From Candidatus Kuenenia stuttgartensis (GTDB taxonomy: Bacteria > Planctomycetota > Planctomycetia > Isosphaerales > Isosphaeraceae): a stretch of DNA of 5,871 nucleotides. How positions within the stretch are numbered: position 1 is the stretch's first letter; the number at the start of each line of letters is the position of its first letter. The stretch spans positions 1 through 5,871 of the forward strand of contig CAMBZY010000219.1 of NCBI GenBank assembly GCA_945872325.1, written 5' to 3'. A program made the position numbers and the translations under genes. The notes below the pieces were generated by a model that was not told the origin of the DNA, did no database searches, and saw only the letters and a program-made list of their open reading frames with translations. Below are positions 1 through 5,871 of this stretch, in pieces.

Positions 1-231
1 GATTCTGTAGGTAGACTTTATCAAGAGCCGTCCGTGGAATCACTTTGCCAAGCGATTGTGGACTGGGAGGCCATGCCTCAGAACCCCCAACTAGCCAAAA
101 TCGCCCGCCAAAAGGCCGAGCGATTTGCTGTCGATCAGTTCGACCAAGCGATTCTGAGTCTTATCAAATCGTTTCAAAGTGTCAGAAATTCAGCTGAAGC
201 GCTCTCAAATATCAATGTGAAGGCAGGCTGA
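1..231 (+). CDS. Glycosyltransferase, family 4-like, C-terminal fragment (5' end outside window)
   Basis: The reading frame is open from the first base and ends at a TGA at 229-231, so the gene begins upstream and only its last 76 codons are seen. The fragment starts with a glycine-arginine-leucine-tyrosine stretch, followed by 'EPSVESLCQAIVDWE' and then 'ARQKAERFAVDQFDQAI'. This order (a 'G.L' turn, a serine-glutamate-leucine helix with Ala-Ile, an 'A..A.RF....F' helix) is how many GT-B family 4 glycosyltransferases end, after the nucleotide-sugar-binding E-x7-E region. Such enzymes move a sugar from an activated donor to a glycan, lipid carrier or cell-surface polymer in the cytoplasm. A GTG at 34 is in frame but would give a protein lacking any catalytic domain, so it is not taken as the start. 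Donor and acceptor cannot be told. The family call rests on a short tail and is moderate. Confidence 0.6.
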   Translation, partial: DSVGRLYQEPSVESLCQAIVDWEAMPQNPQLAKIARQKAERFAVDQFDQAILSLIKSFQSVRNSAEALSNINVKAG

Positions 232-252
232 GCCCGCGCTCAAATCCTGCCT
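221..252. terminator. Hairpin between convergent genes, probable bidirectional terminator
   Basis: Bases 221-227 (AGGCAGG) pair exactly with 246-252 (CCTGCCT), and 229-233 (TGAGC) pairs exactly with 238-242 (GCTCA) around a CCGC tetraloop. That makes 12 base pairs with one small internal loop (base 228 against 243-245). The stem contains the stop codon of the glycosyltransferase and lies before the stop of the opposing gene, the place for a shared terminator. Neither side has a run of T, so it is not a textbook intrinsic terminator. Confidence 0.5.
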
Positions 253-258
253 CTAGAT

Positions 259-270
259 TGACTTAAGTCA
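259..270. repeat. 12-bp perfect palindrome at the stop of the Gfo/Idh gene
   Basis: TGACTTAAGTCA reads the same on both strands. Its right end (268-270) is the TGA stop of the minus-strand oxidoreductase. It has no unpaired loop, so as RNA it could form only a short weak hairpin; as DNA it looks like a dimer-binding site. Its position in a convergent gap argues against an ordinary promoter operator. Role unknown. Confidence 0.4.
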
Positions 271-1326
271 GCTTCTGACCTTGTTCTTTTCAGCAGCAGC
301 CGCTTTGACTTCTGCGATCGTAACGGGGACTCCTCCACGACGCTTTGATTCGTCAGCCGCTTCCATGAAGGCGAACATTTCGATTGTTTCCTGAGCCGAA
401 ACCGGTGGCTTACCGTCCTCGAAAAACTGGCAGATTTTTTCGACCAGTGGCTGGTACCCGGAATAGCCCATGGCATGATAGATACCCTTCGAGCCGAACA
501 CGGTGGTTCCGTAATCGGCCTTGCCTTTGCGGATACCCCGGAAGGTTCCAATGCGGCCGTCGGACCAGATGCCCGTGACCACGTCAAAATCGGCTGTGTG
601 AATGCGGGTCACAGATTGGCACCCGGTGCCCATGATCGTGAACAGGCTTTCCACACCGTGTACGCCGTACCAGAAGAGGTCGGGGTGATGCTCTTCAAGT
701 GAGCAGGGGCTGAACGCGACTGCTCCTAGAATATCGCCTACAGCCGGATTATTTGTGGCGCCCATGGTCGACTTCGAATACCGCAGTGAACTTGACGAGA
801 AAATGGGCACGCCAGCCTTCTCTGCAAGCTCATAGATCAAAATCGCATCGGCCAGCGAACCAGCCACAGGCTTATCAACAAATACAGGCTTTTTGGCCTT
901 CAGAACGGGCTTGATCTGCTCCAGGTGGGGGCGTCCATCGACAGATTCGAGAAACACCACGTCCACATCGGGCATCATCGCTTCAATACTGTCGTAAATC
1001 TTGACCCCATGCTTGTCTCTAAGGGTTTCAGTATAGCCAGCCACCCGATCAATGCTCGACGGAATGTCTTTCGATCCGCCTGGAAAAGCGGCCGTCACCT
1101 TAACATTCGACAACACGCCTTTGGCCTTGGCGGGATCGTTCAGAAGTCCTGCAAAAGCAACCACATGCGATGTGTCCAGGCCAATCATTCCAGCACGCAG
1201 CGGCATGTCGGCGAATGGGGTCAGATTGGCAGTCTCAGCAGCATAAAGCGAGATCTTGGAAAACATGGAAGCTCCTACACCGGCTGCGATGGTCTTCAGG
1301 CTTTCGCGGCGATTTGGCTCGGTCAT
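268..1326 (-). CDS. Gfo/Idh/MocA family oxidoreductase with a twin-arginine signal
   Basis: A 352-residue protein, usual length for the family. Residues 6-12 are 'RRESLKT', a twin-arginine motif, followed by a modest hydrophobic stretch (about 13-29), so export by the Tat pathway to the periplasm is likely. The Rossmann domain starts near 43 ('LRAGMIGLDTSH'), with the dinucleotide-binding glycines at 46 and 49. 'DKP' at 151-153 is the family's E/D-K-P motif, whose lysine contacts cofactor and substrate. The C-terminal domain (about 183-345) holds 'WYGVHGVESLF' (219-229), with His223 a candidate catalytic residue, and 'DGRIGTFRG' (256-264). These enzymes use NAD(P) to oxidise or reduce sugars, inositols or related compounds; the substrate here cannot be read. 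ATG at 1326 is the only start that keeps the twin-arginine segment; an AGGGA lies upstream at long spacing. The gene is divergent from the SDR and convergent with the glycosyltransferase. Family call is firm, substrate unknown. Confidence 0.93.
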   Translation of the reverse strand: MTEPNRRESLKTIAAGVGASMFSKISLYAAETANLTPFADMPLRAGMIGLDTSHVVAFAGLLNDPAKAKGVLSNVKVTAAFPGGSKDIPSSIDRVAGYTETLRDKHGVKIYDSIEAMMPDVDVVFLESVDGRPHLEQIKPVLKAKKPVFVDKPVAGSLADAILIYELAEKAGVPIFSSSSLRYSKSTMGATNNPAVGDILGAVAFSPCSLEEHHPDLFWYGVHGVESLFTIMGTGCQSVTRIHTADFDVVTGIWSDGRIGTFRGIRKGKADYGTTVFGSKGIYHAMGYSGYQPLVEKICQFFEDGKPPVSAQETIEMFAFMEAADESKRRGGVPVTIAEVKAAAAEKNKVRS

Positions 1327-1513
1327 GATTGTGGTGGTCCCTTGAACGAGTGATGGCTGGAATTCAGGCTGGTGAGTATGAGGATATCCGAACCGACCAT
1401 CGAAAGAAAGGGCTTGCTATTATGAATGTAATCGATTGAAATTCAAAAGAGAAGAATCCGAACCAGTTTCGTCTCAACGATCCATCCAACTGATTTCCCT
1501 CGAGCCTTATGCC
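1327..1513. promoter_or_regulatory. Divergent intergenic region (Gfo/Idh leftward, SDR rightward)
   Basis: This gap lies between two genes that point away from each other and must hold at least one promoter for each, unless the SDR starts at the TTG at 1436. A TATTAT at 1418-1423 could be a plus-strand -10 box, but no convincing -35 element is seen 17 bases before it. A tiny frame, ATG 1422 to TGA 1439 (five codons, MNVID), follows an AAAGGG at 1407-1412 with a nine-base spacer. Its stop overlaps the TTG at 1436 as TTGA. I see no clear operator or riboswitch. Confidence 0.35.
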
Positions 1514-2269
1514 GTGAACCAACCTCTATTTGATATGAAGAATCGACGAGTGCTTGTCACCGGTGGCTCCTCCGGAATTGGACGCGCAATTGCTGAAGCC
1601 TTTGCGGCATCCGGGGCCGATGTCATTGCAACCGGTGTGAATCAAGCCGACATTGATTTCAATTCCGAATTGAAACCCTGGGCCAGTCGTGTTCAGCCCA
1701 TGATTCTTGATGTGAGTTCCCAGGAATCGGTCGATACTCTATTCGCACAAATCAATCAGCTTGATGTTTTGATCAACGCTGCCGGTATTATCCAGCGAAA
1801 TGGAGTGGAATTCACGCCGGAAGGATTTTCGAGAACGTTGGAAATCAATCTGGGCGGAATGATGAGGGTCGCACTATCTTCTAAGCCGAAAATGCTGGGA
1901 AGTCAGATGGAGGGTGGAGCATCGATTGTAAACGTGGCGAGCATGCTCAGCTATTTTGGCTCCCCATTTGTACCGGGTTATTCCGCAGCCAAAGGTGGAG
2001 TGGTTCAGCTCACAAAAAGTCTGGCAGCCGCTTGGGCGAGCGAAAATATTCGGGTGAATGCGATTGCACCCGGCTGGATTCGAACACCCCTGACAGCCGC
2101 ACTTCAAGCTGACGATGTCCGGTCAAAACCGATTCTTGACCGCACGCCCATGGGCCGATGGGGCTTGCCTGAAGAGGTGGCACCGTCGGTATTATTCCTC
2201 AGCAGCGCTGGTGCCAGTTTTATGACTGGCTCTGTTCTGAATATCGACGGTGGATATGCTGCGTGCTGA
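1514..2269 (+). CDS. Short-chain dehydrogenase/reductase (classical SDR)
   Basis: From GTG 1514 the protein has 251 residues, a normal classical-SDR length. All landmarks are present: cofactor loop TGGSSGIG at 16-23, NAAG at 88-91, and the catalytic tetrad Asn112, Ser143, Tyr156 and Lys160 (YSAAK at 156-160). 'APGWIRTPL' follows the active site and 'IDGGY' (244-248) closes the fold. It catalyses NAD(P)-linked oxidation of an alcohol or reduction of a ketone in the cytoplasm. The general look is close to 2-deoxy-gluconate 3-dehydrogenase or gluconate 5-dehydrogenase types, but the substrate is a guess. After strand two the residues are 'ATGVNQ', with neither the usual Asp for NAD nor an obvious Arg for NADP. 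The start is uncertain: TTG 1436 adds 26 residues, ATG 1535 removes seven. GTG 1514 is chosen because it gives family-typical length and tetrad numbering, though its only upstream GAG is weak. A cupin gene follows after 50 bases. Confidence 0.9.
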   Translation: MNQPLFDMKNRRVLVTGGSSGIGRAIAEAFAASGADVIATGVNQADIDFNSELKPWASRVQPMILDVSSQESVDTLFAQINQLDVLINAAGIIQRNGVEFTPEGFSRTLEINLGGMMRVALSSKPKMLGSQMEGGASIVNVASMLSYFGSPFVPGYSAAKGGVVQLTKSLAAAWASENIRVNAIAPGWIRTPLTAALQADDVRSKPILDRTPMGRWGLPEEVAPSVLFLSSAGASFMTGSVLNIDGGYAAC

Positions 2270-2307
2270 ATCGAAATGAGTTTTCAAGAGATCAAAAAAT
2301 CAGAAGC

Positions 2308-2312
2308 GAGGA
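2308..2312 (+). promoter_or_regulatory. Ribosome binding site that fixes the cupin start
   Basis: GAGGA sits seven bases before the ATG at 2320, an ideal Shine-Dalgarno spacing. It favours this start over the in-frame GTG at 2263, which would overlap the end of the SDR gene and add 19 residues of charged, non-conserved-looking sequence. Confidence 0.7.
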
Positions 2313-2319
2313 TCAAAAG

Positions 2320-2835
2320 ATGTCCGATAAAATTGCATTTCCAGCGCCTTGTACTATCCCCATGCCAGCGGACGCTCGATCAGAGATTGTCACCATGGCG
2401 ATTCCGGAGGATGCACGCGTGTGGGTTCCCCAAGCCGATCGCGTCTTCTTTCGGCCACTGTTTTTTAATACAACCAATGGCCAGTGGTGCAACTTGCTGA
2501 AAGTCTGTAAGTCAGGCTTTTTATCGCGCCACAGGCATCCTGCACCGGTGCATGGATATGTTGTTAAAGGCAAGTGGAGGTATCTGGAGCACGACTGGGT
2601 GGCCACAGCCGGTAGTTACGTGTTTGAGCCGCCTGGCGAAATTCATACGCTTGTAGTGGATGAAGATTGTGATGAAATGATCACGTTCTTTAATATTTCA
2701 GGTGCTATGATCTACGTCGATGAAGCCGGCCAGACTGTGGGATATGAAGATGTGCACACCAAGATTGAAATGTGCCGGAATCATTACACGAAAGTTGGCC
2801 TTGGTGCCGATTATGTCAATCAGTTCATTCGCTGA
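2320..2835 (+). CDS. Cupin-domain protein, 2,4'-dihydroxyacetophenone dioxygenase-like
   Basis: A 171-residue single-domain cupin. The first cupin motif is 'GFLSRHRHPAPVHGYVVKG' (66-84), with His71 and His73 as probable metal ligands. In this motif the usual glutamate is replaced by His78. Glu90 in 'WRYLEHDW' could supply a carboxylate. The second motif 'EPPGEIHTL' (103-111) brings His109. The spacing and the C-terminal 'GYEDVHTKIEMCRNHY' segment resemble the family named for 2,4'-dihydroxyacetophenone dioxygenase, an iron enzyme that cleaves a carbon-carbon bond next to a ketone. Many members have unknown substrates, so only a metal-dependent dioxygenase-type fold is claimed. No signal peptide is seen, so it is probably cytoplasmic. 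The gene lies 50 bases after the SDR on the same strand and has its own strong ribosome site, so co-transcription is likely. Its stop is only 17 bases from the end of the opposing LarA-like gene. Confidence 0.82.
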   Translation: MSDKIAFPAPCTIPMPADARSEIVTMAIPEDARVWVPQADRVFFRPLFFNTTNGQWCNLLKVCKSGFLSRHRHPAPVHGYVVKGKWRYLEHDWVATAGSYVFEPPGEIHTLVVDEDCDEMITFFNISGAMIYVDEAGQTVGYEDVHTKIEMCRNHYTKVGLGADYVNQFIR

Positions 2836-2852
2836 CGCGGAGCCTGGATTCA

Positions 2853-4202
2853 TCAGTGCTTGACTGCCGCGTAAGTCAATCCACCGTATGGGAATAGGGT
2901 CGTGGCAGGCGCCTCTCCGGTTGCATTTGCAATCAGGGACCAGAATTCATCCGGATTTCCTGCGATCGAAACAGATCCAAGTCGCCTCCCAAATAATTCT
3001 TTCATTTGGGGGGAATAAACAACCACCTTACGATCGACCACCAATTCCCTCGCCCAGCGCATCATGAACCGTTTGGATGATCCTGTGATGGCTGCAATTT
3101 TCTCGGCCAGTGGGAGTCCAATTCTTGTTGCAATGGCACCAGCCTGACCGGATCGTGCAATCCACTTGGCAGGCCCTAGTGGAAATGATCGGCCAATTTC
3201 CGCTGGATCTGTCCAGAATACTCCAGCCAGAACGCCGCCTTTTTTGCATGCAGCACGGTGATTTAATAAGACTTTGAATGAGTGCATCGGGTCGCCGGGC
3301 CAAGGTGCATTCCCAACAATGATTAAATCTGCCAGCTTCGAATGCTTGTCCGATTTAAACTCAAAACGTTGTTTGGCAATGGTTGCCAATCGCATTTCCA
3401 CATCGTCAGGCTCGCCAGCCATCACCTCAAAGATTTCATGAGAGTTGCGGCCAATCACATGACTGACGGAAATTGTGCTGCCAGGTAATAACTTTGCCGC
3501 CCTTGAAATCGCCTGACGCATCGGATTATCCACTGGCGAACAGCCTAAAAGTTTGGCCGCCTGACCGTCCAAACCTTGCTGGTGAATCGCACCCAGAGTG
3601 GTTCTGTGACTGCAACCCGGAAAGATCAGTTTCCAGCCACCTCCAAAACCGGCTTGAAGGTGCGGTAAAACCGACCCAATCAAGACTCGGAGATCGGCTT
3701 TGGCCACAGGTTTAAAGACACGGACAGGAACACCATCGGCAGAGACGCCTAAGTCTACATATTGCGACAAATTGTCCAGTGGAGGACTGTAGCAATTGTA
3801 TTTTCCGACAATTTCCGTTCCGAGTTTGCGAACCATATCGGACTGAGAAACAGAGGCGTGTCGGCCGACTCCAAATACAATCGAAATGTCAGCTGCTTCA
3901 ACTCCGGCAGATGCCAGTTTTTCAAGGATCACAGGAACACACCAGTCGAGTGGAGACCACCTGGAGGGATCGTCCACCACCACAGCCACTTTGGAACCCA
4001 GGCCAACCCGCGTTTCAAATCGGGGCTGATTCAGGGGGAAACCGATGGCTTCCTCCAGATGTTTGCGATAATCGTCGAATTCAACAAATGCATTTGTTGT
4101 ATCCGGCTCAAATCGGCTTGGTTCGACTTGAATCGAATTCGGAGGAGTCAGATCAAGCGTGGAATCGCCCCAGGGGAAATGCCAATTCGAATCGTTCAGC
4201 AT
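2853..4202 (-). CDS. LarA-like protein (DUF2088, nickel-pincer racemase family)
   Basis: A 449-residue protein; LarA itself is about 425. It matches the LarA order: 'VVDDPSRWSP' at 75-84 corresponds to the DD-x-x-R motif, 'GVGRHASVS' (111-119) carries His115, and 'LPHLQAGFGGGWKLIFPG' (179-196) carries His181 and Lys191. His207 follows. In lactate racemase the equivalents of His115 and His181 are the catalytic acid-base pair, the lysine carries the nickel-pincer nucleotide and the later histidine helps bind nickel; the spacings here agree with my memory of Lactiplantibacillus LarA (His108, His174, Lys184, His200). The family epimerises or racemises alpha-hydroxy acids in the cytoplasm, but substrates vary and lactate is not established. 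An AAGGAG eight bases before ATG 4202 supports the start. No larB, larC or larE, needed to make the cofactor, lies in this window. It is probably the last gene of an operon, 25 bases after hisC. Confidence 0.88.
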   Translation of the reverse strand: MLNDSNWHFPWGDSTLDLTPPNSIQVEPSRFEPDTTNAFVEFDDYRKHLEEAIGFPLNQPRFETRVGLGSKVAVVVDDPSRWSPLDWCVPVILEKLASAGVEAADISIVFGVGRHASVSQSDMVRKLGTEIVGKYNCYSPPLDNLSQYVDLGVSADGVPVRVFKPVAKADLRVLIGSVLPHLQAGFGGGWKLIFPGCSHRTTLGAIHQQGLDGQAAKLLGCSPVDNPMRQAISRAAKLLPGSTISVSHVIGRNSHEIFEVMAGEPDDVEMRLATIAKQRFEFKSDKHSKLADLIIVGNAPWPGDPMHSFKVLLNHRAACKKGGVLAGVFWTDPAEIGRSFPLGPAKWIARSGQAGAIATRIGLPLAEKIAAITGSSKRFMMRWARELVVDRKVVVYSPQMKELFGRRLGSVSIAGNPDEFWSLIANATGEAPATTLFPYGGLTYAAVKH

Positions 4203-4210
4203 CAGGACAA

Positions 4211-4216
4211 CTCCTT
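4211..4216 (-). promoter_or_regulatory. Strong ribosome binding site of the LarA-like gene
   Basis: On the minus strand AAGGAG lies eight bases before the ATG at 4202 and inside the 25-base gap after hisC. It is the strongest Shine-Dalgarno site in the window and suggests the LarA-like gene is translated independently even if it shares a transcript with hisC. Confidence 0.7.
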
Positions 4217-4227
4217 TTTAATGCAAA

Positions 4228-5274
4228 TCAGACGATCTCGGCGAGAGCTGAAAGCAAAGCATCGATCTGCGGATCTGTCCCTACGGTAATCCTCAGAGCA
4301 GGCTCTCGGCCAGGATATTTCATGAGTCGCACCAGAATATCCCGATCCCTCAGGGCGTCGTACACTTCCTGGGCTGGTGGCCCGCCTTCACACCAAATGA
4401 AATTGGCATGGCTTTCTGGGATCAGATAACCGAGTTCCGCAGCACCAGAAGAGAGGCGGGCGCGGGTGTTCCAGATTTTCTGACGAGTTTCAATCAGCCA
4501 CTCCTGATCCAATAATGCAGCCGTCCCACCTGCCAGTGAGAGCATATCGCAATTATATGAGTCTTTGACCTTGTTCAGGCCAGCGATAATCTCGGGTCTT
4601 GCAATGCAATAGCCGAGCCGCAGGCCTGCCAGCGAATAACCCTTGGAAAATGTGCGGGAGACAATCACATTGGGATGACTTTTAACGAGCGAAATGCAAT
4701 TCGTGGTTGCAAAGTCTCCGTAAGCCTCATCGACCACAAGCGGGCAGGGCAGTGCCTCAGCCAGTTGGGCGACCGCTTCCGGGGTCATGATGGTACCGGA
4801 AGGTGAATTGGGATTGGCCAGGTAAAAAATCTTGGGATTTTTCAATCCGATGATGTGTTCTGGGCCGATGGTCCAATTGACTGGAAATGGAACAATTTCA
4901 AACTTCGCATTTTGCAGGTCAGATAAAGTTTCGTAGAGGATATAACCTGGCTGGGCAGATGCAATCACATCGCCGGGGCCTGCAAATGCACGAGTGAGGA
5001 TGGTCAGGATATCATCAGAACCGTTACCGGCCATGATCCAGGACGGATCGACTTCGTGCAGTTCGGCAGCAGTCCGGCGAAATTCTGAGGCGACAGGGTC
5101 GGGATAAAGCCTGAGACGGCCGTCGAGCAGGATCGGCATCATGGCCTCAGCCACTTTCTGGCTGGGCGGATACGGATTTTCATTGGTATTAAGTTTAATG
5201 AAAGTCCGGTCTCGTGGTTGCTCGCCTGGGACATAGCCCGTCATGGCGTCGATGTGTTTTAGGAAATGGCTCAT
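4228..5274 (-). CDS. hisC: Histidinol-phosphate aminotransferase
   Basis: A 348-residue class I/II PLP aminotransferase, near the usual HisC length of about 350-360. It moves an amino group from glutamate to imidazole-acetol phosphate, giving L-histidinol phosphate, a late step of histidine synthesis in the cytoplasm. Family motifs appear in order: 'LNTNENPYPP' (28-37), 'YPDP' (57-60), 'GNGSDD' (83-88) for the PLP phosphate site, 'NPNSPSG' (154-160), 'DEAYGDF' (182-188) with the Asp that pairs with the PLP ring, and 'TFSKGYSLAGLRLGY' (208-222) with Lys211 as the PLP lysine. Arg328 in 'ALRITVGT' should hold the substrate carboxylate or phosphate. All key residues are intact. ATG 5274 is used because it gives the normal N-terminus; an AGGA lies 11 bases upstream. 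It sits 30 bases after the acetyltransferase and 25 before the LarA-like gene; no other his gene is visible. Related aromatic aminotransferases share these motifs, so the exact substrate is strongly likely, not proven. Confidence 0.92.
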   Translation of the reverse strand: MSHFLKHIDAMTGYVPGEQPRDRTFIKLNTNENPYPPSQKVAEAMMPILLDGRLRLYPDPVASEFRRTAAELHEVDPSWIMAGNGSDDILTILTRAFAGPGDVIASAQPGYILYETLSDLQNAKFEIVPFPVNWTIGPEHIIGLKNPKIFYLANPNSPSGTIMTPEAVAQLAEALPCPLVVDEAYGDFATTNCISLVKSHPNVIVSRTFSKGYSLAGLRLGYCIARPEIIAGLNKVKDSYNCDMLSLAGGTAALLDQEWLIETRQKIWNTRARLSSGAAELGYLIPESHANFIWCEGGPPAQEVYDALRDRDILVRLMKYPGREPALRITVGTDPQIDALLSALAEIV

Positions 5275-5304
5275 ATGATTTGAATTCCTGATGGATTTCT
5301 GTGT

Positions 5305-5799
5305 TTAATTGGATTCAGGCGCCATGGCAGCCATGGTTTGAAGTGCGGGGCCAGAGACTCTCTGGACAGTCCATTCATCCATCGCCACTGCACCCAGAGA
5401 GCGATAAAATGCAATGGCAGGGCTGTTCCAATCCAGCACCGACCATTCAAATCGGCCGTAATCACGATCAATTGCAATTCGTGCCAGAGTGGTAATCAGA
5501 GCTTTTCCAATCCCCTGACGACGAAATGGTTCTCTCACGTAGAGATCTTCGAGATAGAGCCCGGGCTTGGCTAGAAATGTGCTGAAATTGGTGAAGAACA
5601 AGGCAAAGCCAGCGGGCTCGCCTTTCCATTCAGCCATGATGGCCTCACAAGCGGGCCTATCGCCAAATAAATGACGATGAAATTGTTCGGCTGTGCCAAC
5701 AGCTTCGTGTTCGAGTTTCTCAAATACCGCCAATTCGCGAATATGAGATACAATCGTTGGGCAGTCTTCAGGTGCAGCGGGCCGAATGACAAGGCTCAT
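5305..5799 (-). CDS. GNAT family N-acetyltransferase, diamine (spermidine/spermine) acetyltransferase-like
   Basis: A 164-residue single GNAT domain. It opens with 'LVIRPAAPEDCPTIVSHI', typical of the first strand and helix. The acetyl-CoA loop is 'RRQGIGKAL' (93-101), the R/Q-x-x-G-x-G/A signature. Before it is 'LYLEDLYV' (81-88) and after it 'DWNSPAIAFYRSLGA' (123-137), with Tyr132 in the place of the general acid of many GNATs. The 'LEDLYV', 'DWN.PAI.FY' and 'MDEWTV' (140-145) combination is that of the spermidine/spermine N1-acetyltransferase and thialysine acetyltransferase group, so a small amine is the likely acceptor; this is inferred from likeness only. ATG 5799 is chosen over the in-frame TTG at 5823 because an AAGGGA lies 11 bases before it and the conserved domain starts at once. 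A tail after about residue 149 has no recognised role. It is the first gene of the apparent operon with hisC and the LarA-like gene. Confidence 0.88.
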   Translation of the reverse strand: MSLVIRPAAPEDCPTIVSHIRELAVFEKLEHEAVGTAEQFHRHLFGDRPACEAIMAEWKGEPAGFALFFTNFSTFLAKPGLYLEDLYVREPFRRQGIGKALITTLARIAIDRDYGRFEWSVLDWNSPAIAFYRSLGAVAMDEWTVQRVSGPALQTMAAMAPESN

Positions 5800-5871
5800 T
5801 GATTTGATATTCCCTTTTGCCAATATTCGTGATGCGAATTAATTCGTTTTTTCTGTACGCACCGTGACACT
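5800..5871 (-). promoter_or_regulatory. Upstream region of the GNAT-hisC-larA-like operon, with a 12-bp palindrome
   Basis: This stretch lies before the first gene of the minus-strand cluster and probably contains at least part of its promoter. A perfect palindrome, CGAATTAATTCG, lies at 5835-5846, and a further ATTCG at 5825-5829 makes a third half-site. On the plus strand the palindrome is followed by six T (5847-5852), so it could instead end a transcript coming from the left, but no plus-strand gene is near. No confident -10 or -35 box was identified. Confidence 0.35.

Noticed and set aside
34..231. A complete 65-residue small protein starting at GTG 34
   Set aside because: The frame is open to the window edge and the sequence matches the tail of a larger glycosyltransferase, so it is a truncated gene and not a small one.
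925..1353. Plus-strand open frame of 142 codons opposite the Gfo/Idh gene
   Set aside because: It is antisense to a gene with clear family motifs, has no convincing ribosome site and no protein-like pattern.
2263..2319. Longer cupin protein starting at GTG 2263 and overlapping the SDR stop
   Set aside because: The ATG at 2320 has an ideal GAGGA site and gives the normal N-terminus; the extra 19 residues look like translated spacer.
2835..2872. Inverted repeat ACGCGG / CCGCGT between the cupin and LarA-like genes as a terminator
   Set aside because: Only six base pairs with a 26-base loop and no T run; too weak to call, though some transcription end is expected in this 17-base convergent gap.
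3762..4429. Two long plus-strand open frames (about 175 and 216 codons) opposite the LarA-like and hisC genes
   Set aside because: They overlap each other in different frames, run antisense to two well-supported genes and their junction, and encode Arg/Gln/Trp/His-rich sequence without recognisable motifs. They are shadows of the real genes.
5271..5477. Short minus-strand frame overlapping the start of hisC and the end of the acetyltransferase
   Set aside because: It lies out of frame inside the acetyltransferase gene and has no domain pattern; its overlap with the hisC start is incidental.

Overview
The window looks like an ordinary chromosomal stretch of a planctomycete (Planctomycetota). 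This is inferred mainly from a Tat-signalled Gfo/Idh/MocA oxidoreductase of a type common in that phylum. It is supported by a LarA-like (DUF2088) protein, moderate GC and a mix of strong and weak Shine-Dalgarno sites. The species cannot be named from the sequence alone. No rRNA, tRNA, CRISPR array, insertion sequence or prophage gene was seen.

Layout, left to right: (1) the 3' end of a plus-strand glycosyltransferase gene (1-231) enters from the left and meets a minus-strand Gfo/Idh/MocA gene (268-1326) head-on. The 36-base gap holds a 12-bp-stem hairpin and a separate 12-bp perfect palindrome, each overlapping one of the two stop codons. (2) A divergent intergenic region (1327-1513) separates that gene from a plus-strand pair: a short-chain dehydrogenase (about 1514-2269) and a small cupin resembling 2,4'-dihydroxyacetophenone dioxygenase (2320-2835). 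(3) These converge on a minus-strand cluster read from right to left: a GNAT acetyltransferase (5305-5799), the histidinol-phosphate aminotransferase HisC (4228-5274) and a LarA-like protein (2853-4202). Gaps of 30 and 25 bases suggest one operon.

The three oxidoreductase-type genes in the left half could act on a sugar-, polyol- or hydroxy-acid-like compound: two are dehydrogenase families and one is a metal cupin. This is inference from family and position only. In the right half HisC carries out a known histidine step; why a LarA-like, possibly nickel-pincer protein follows it is unclear. I found no clear new system. The points most worth a second look are the LarA-like protein with its complete set of cofactor residues, the SDR start region with an overlapping five-codon leader, and the palindromes at the gene boundaries.
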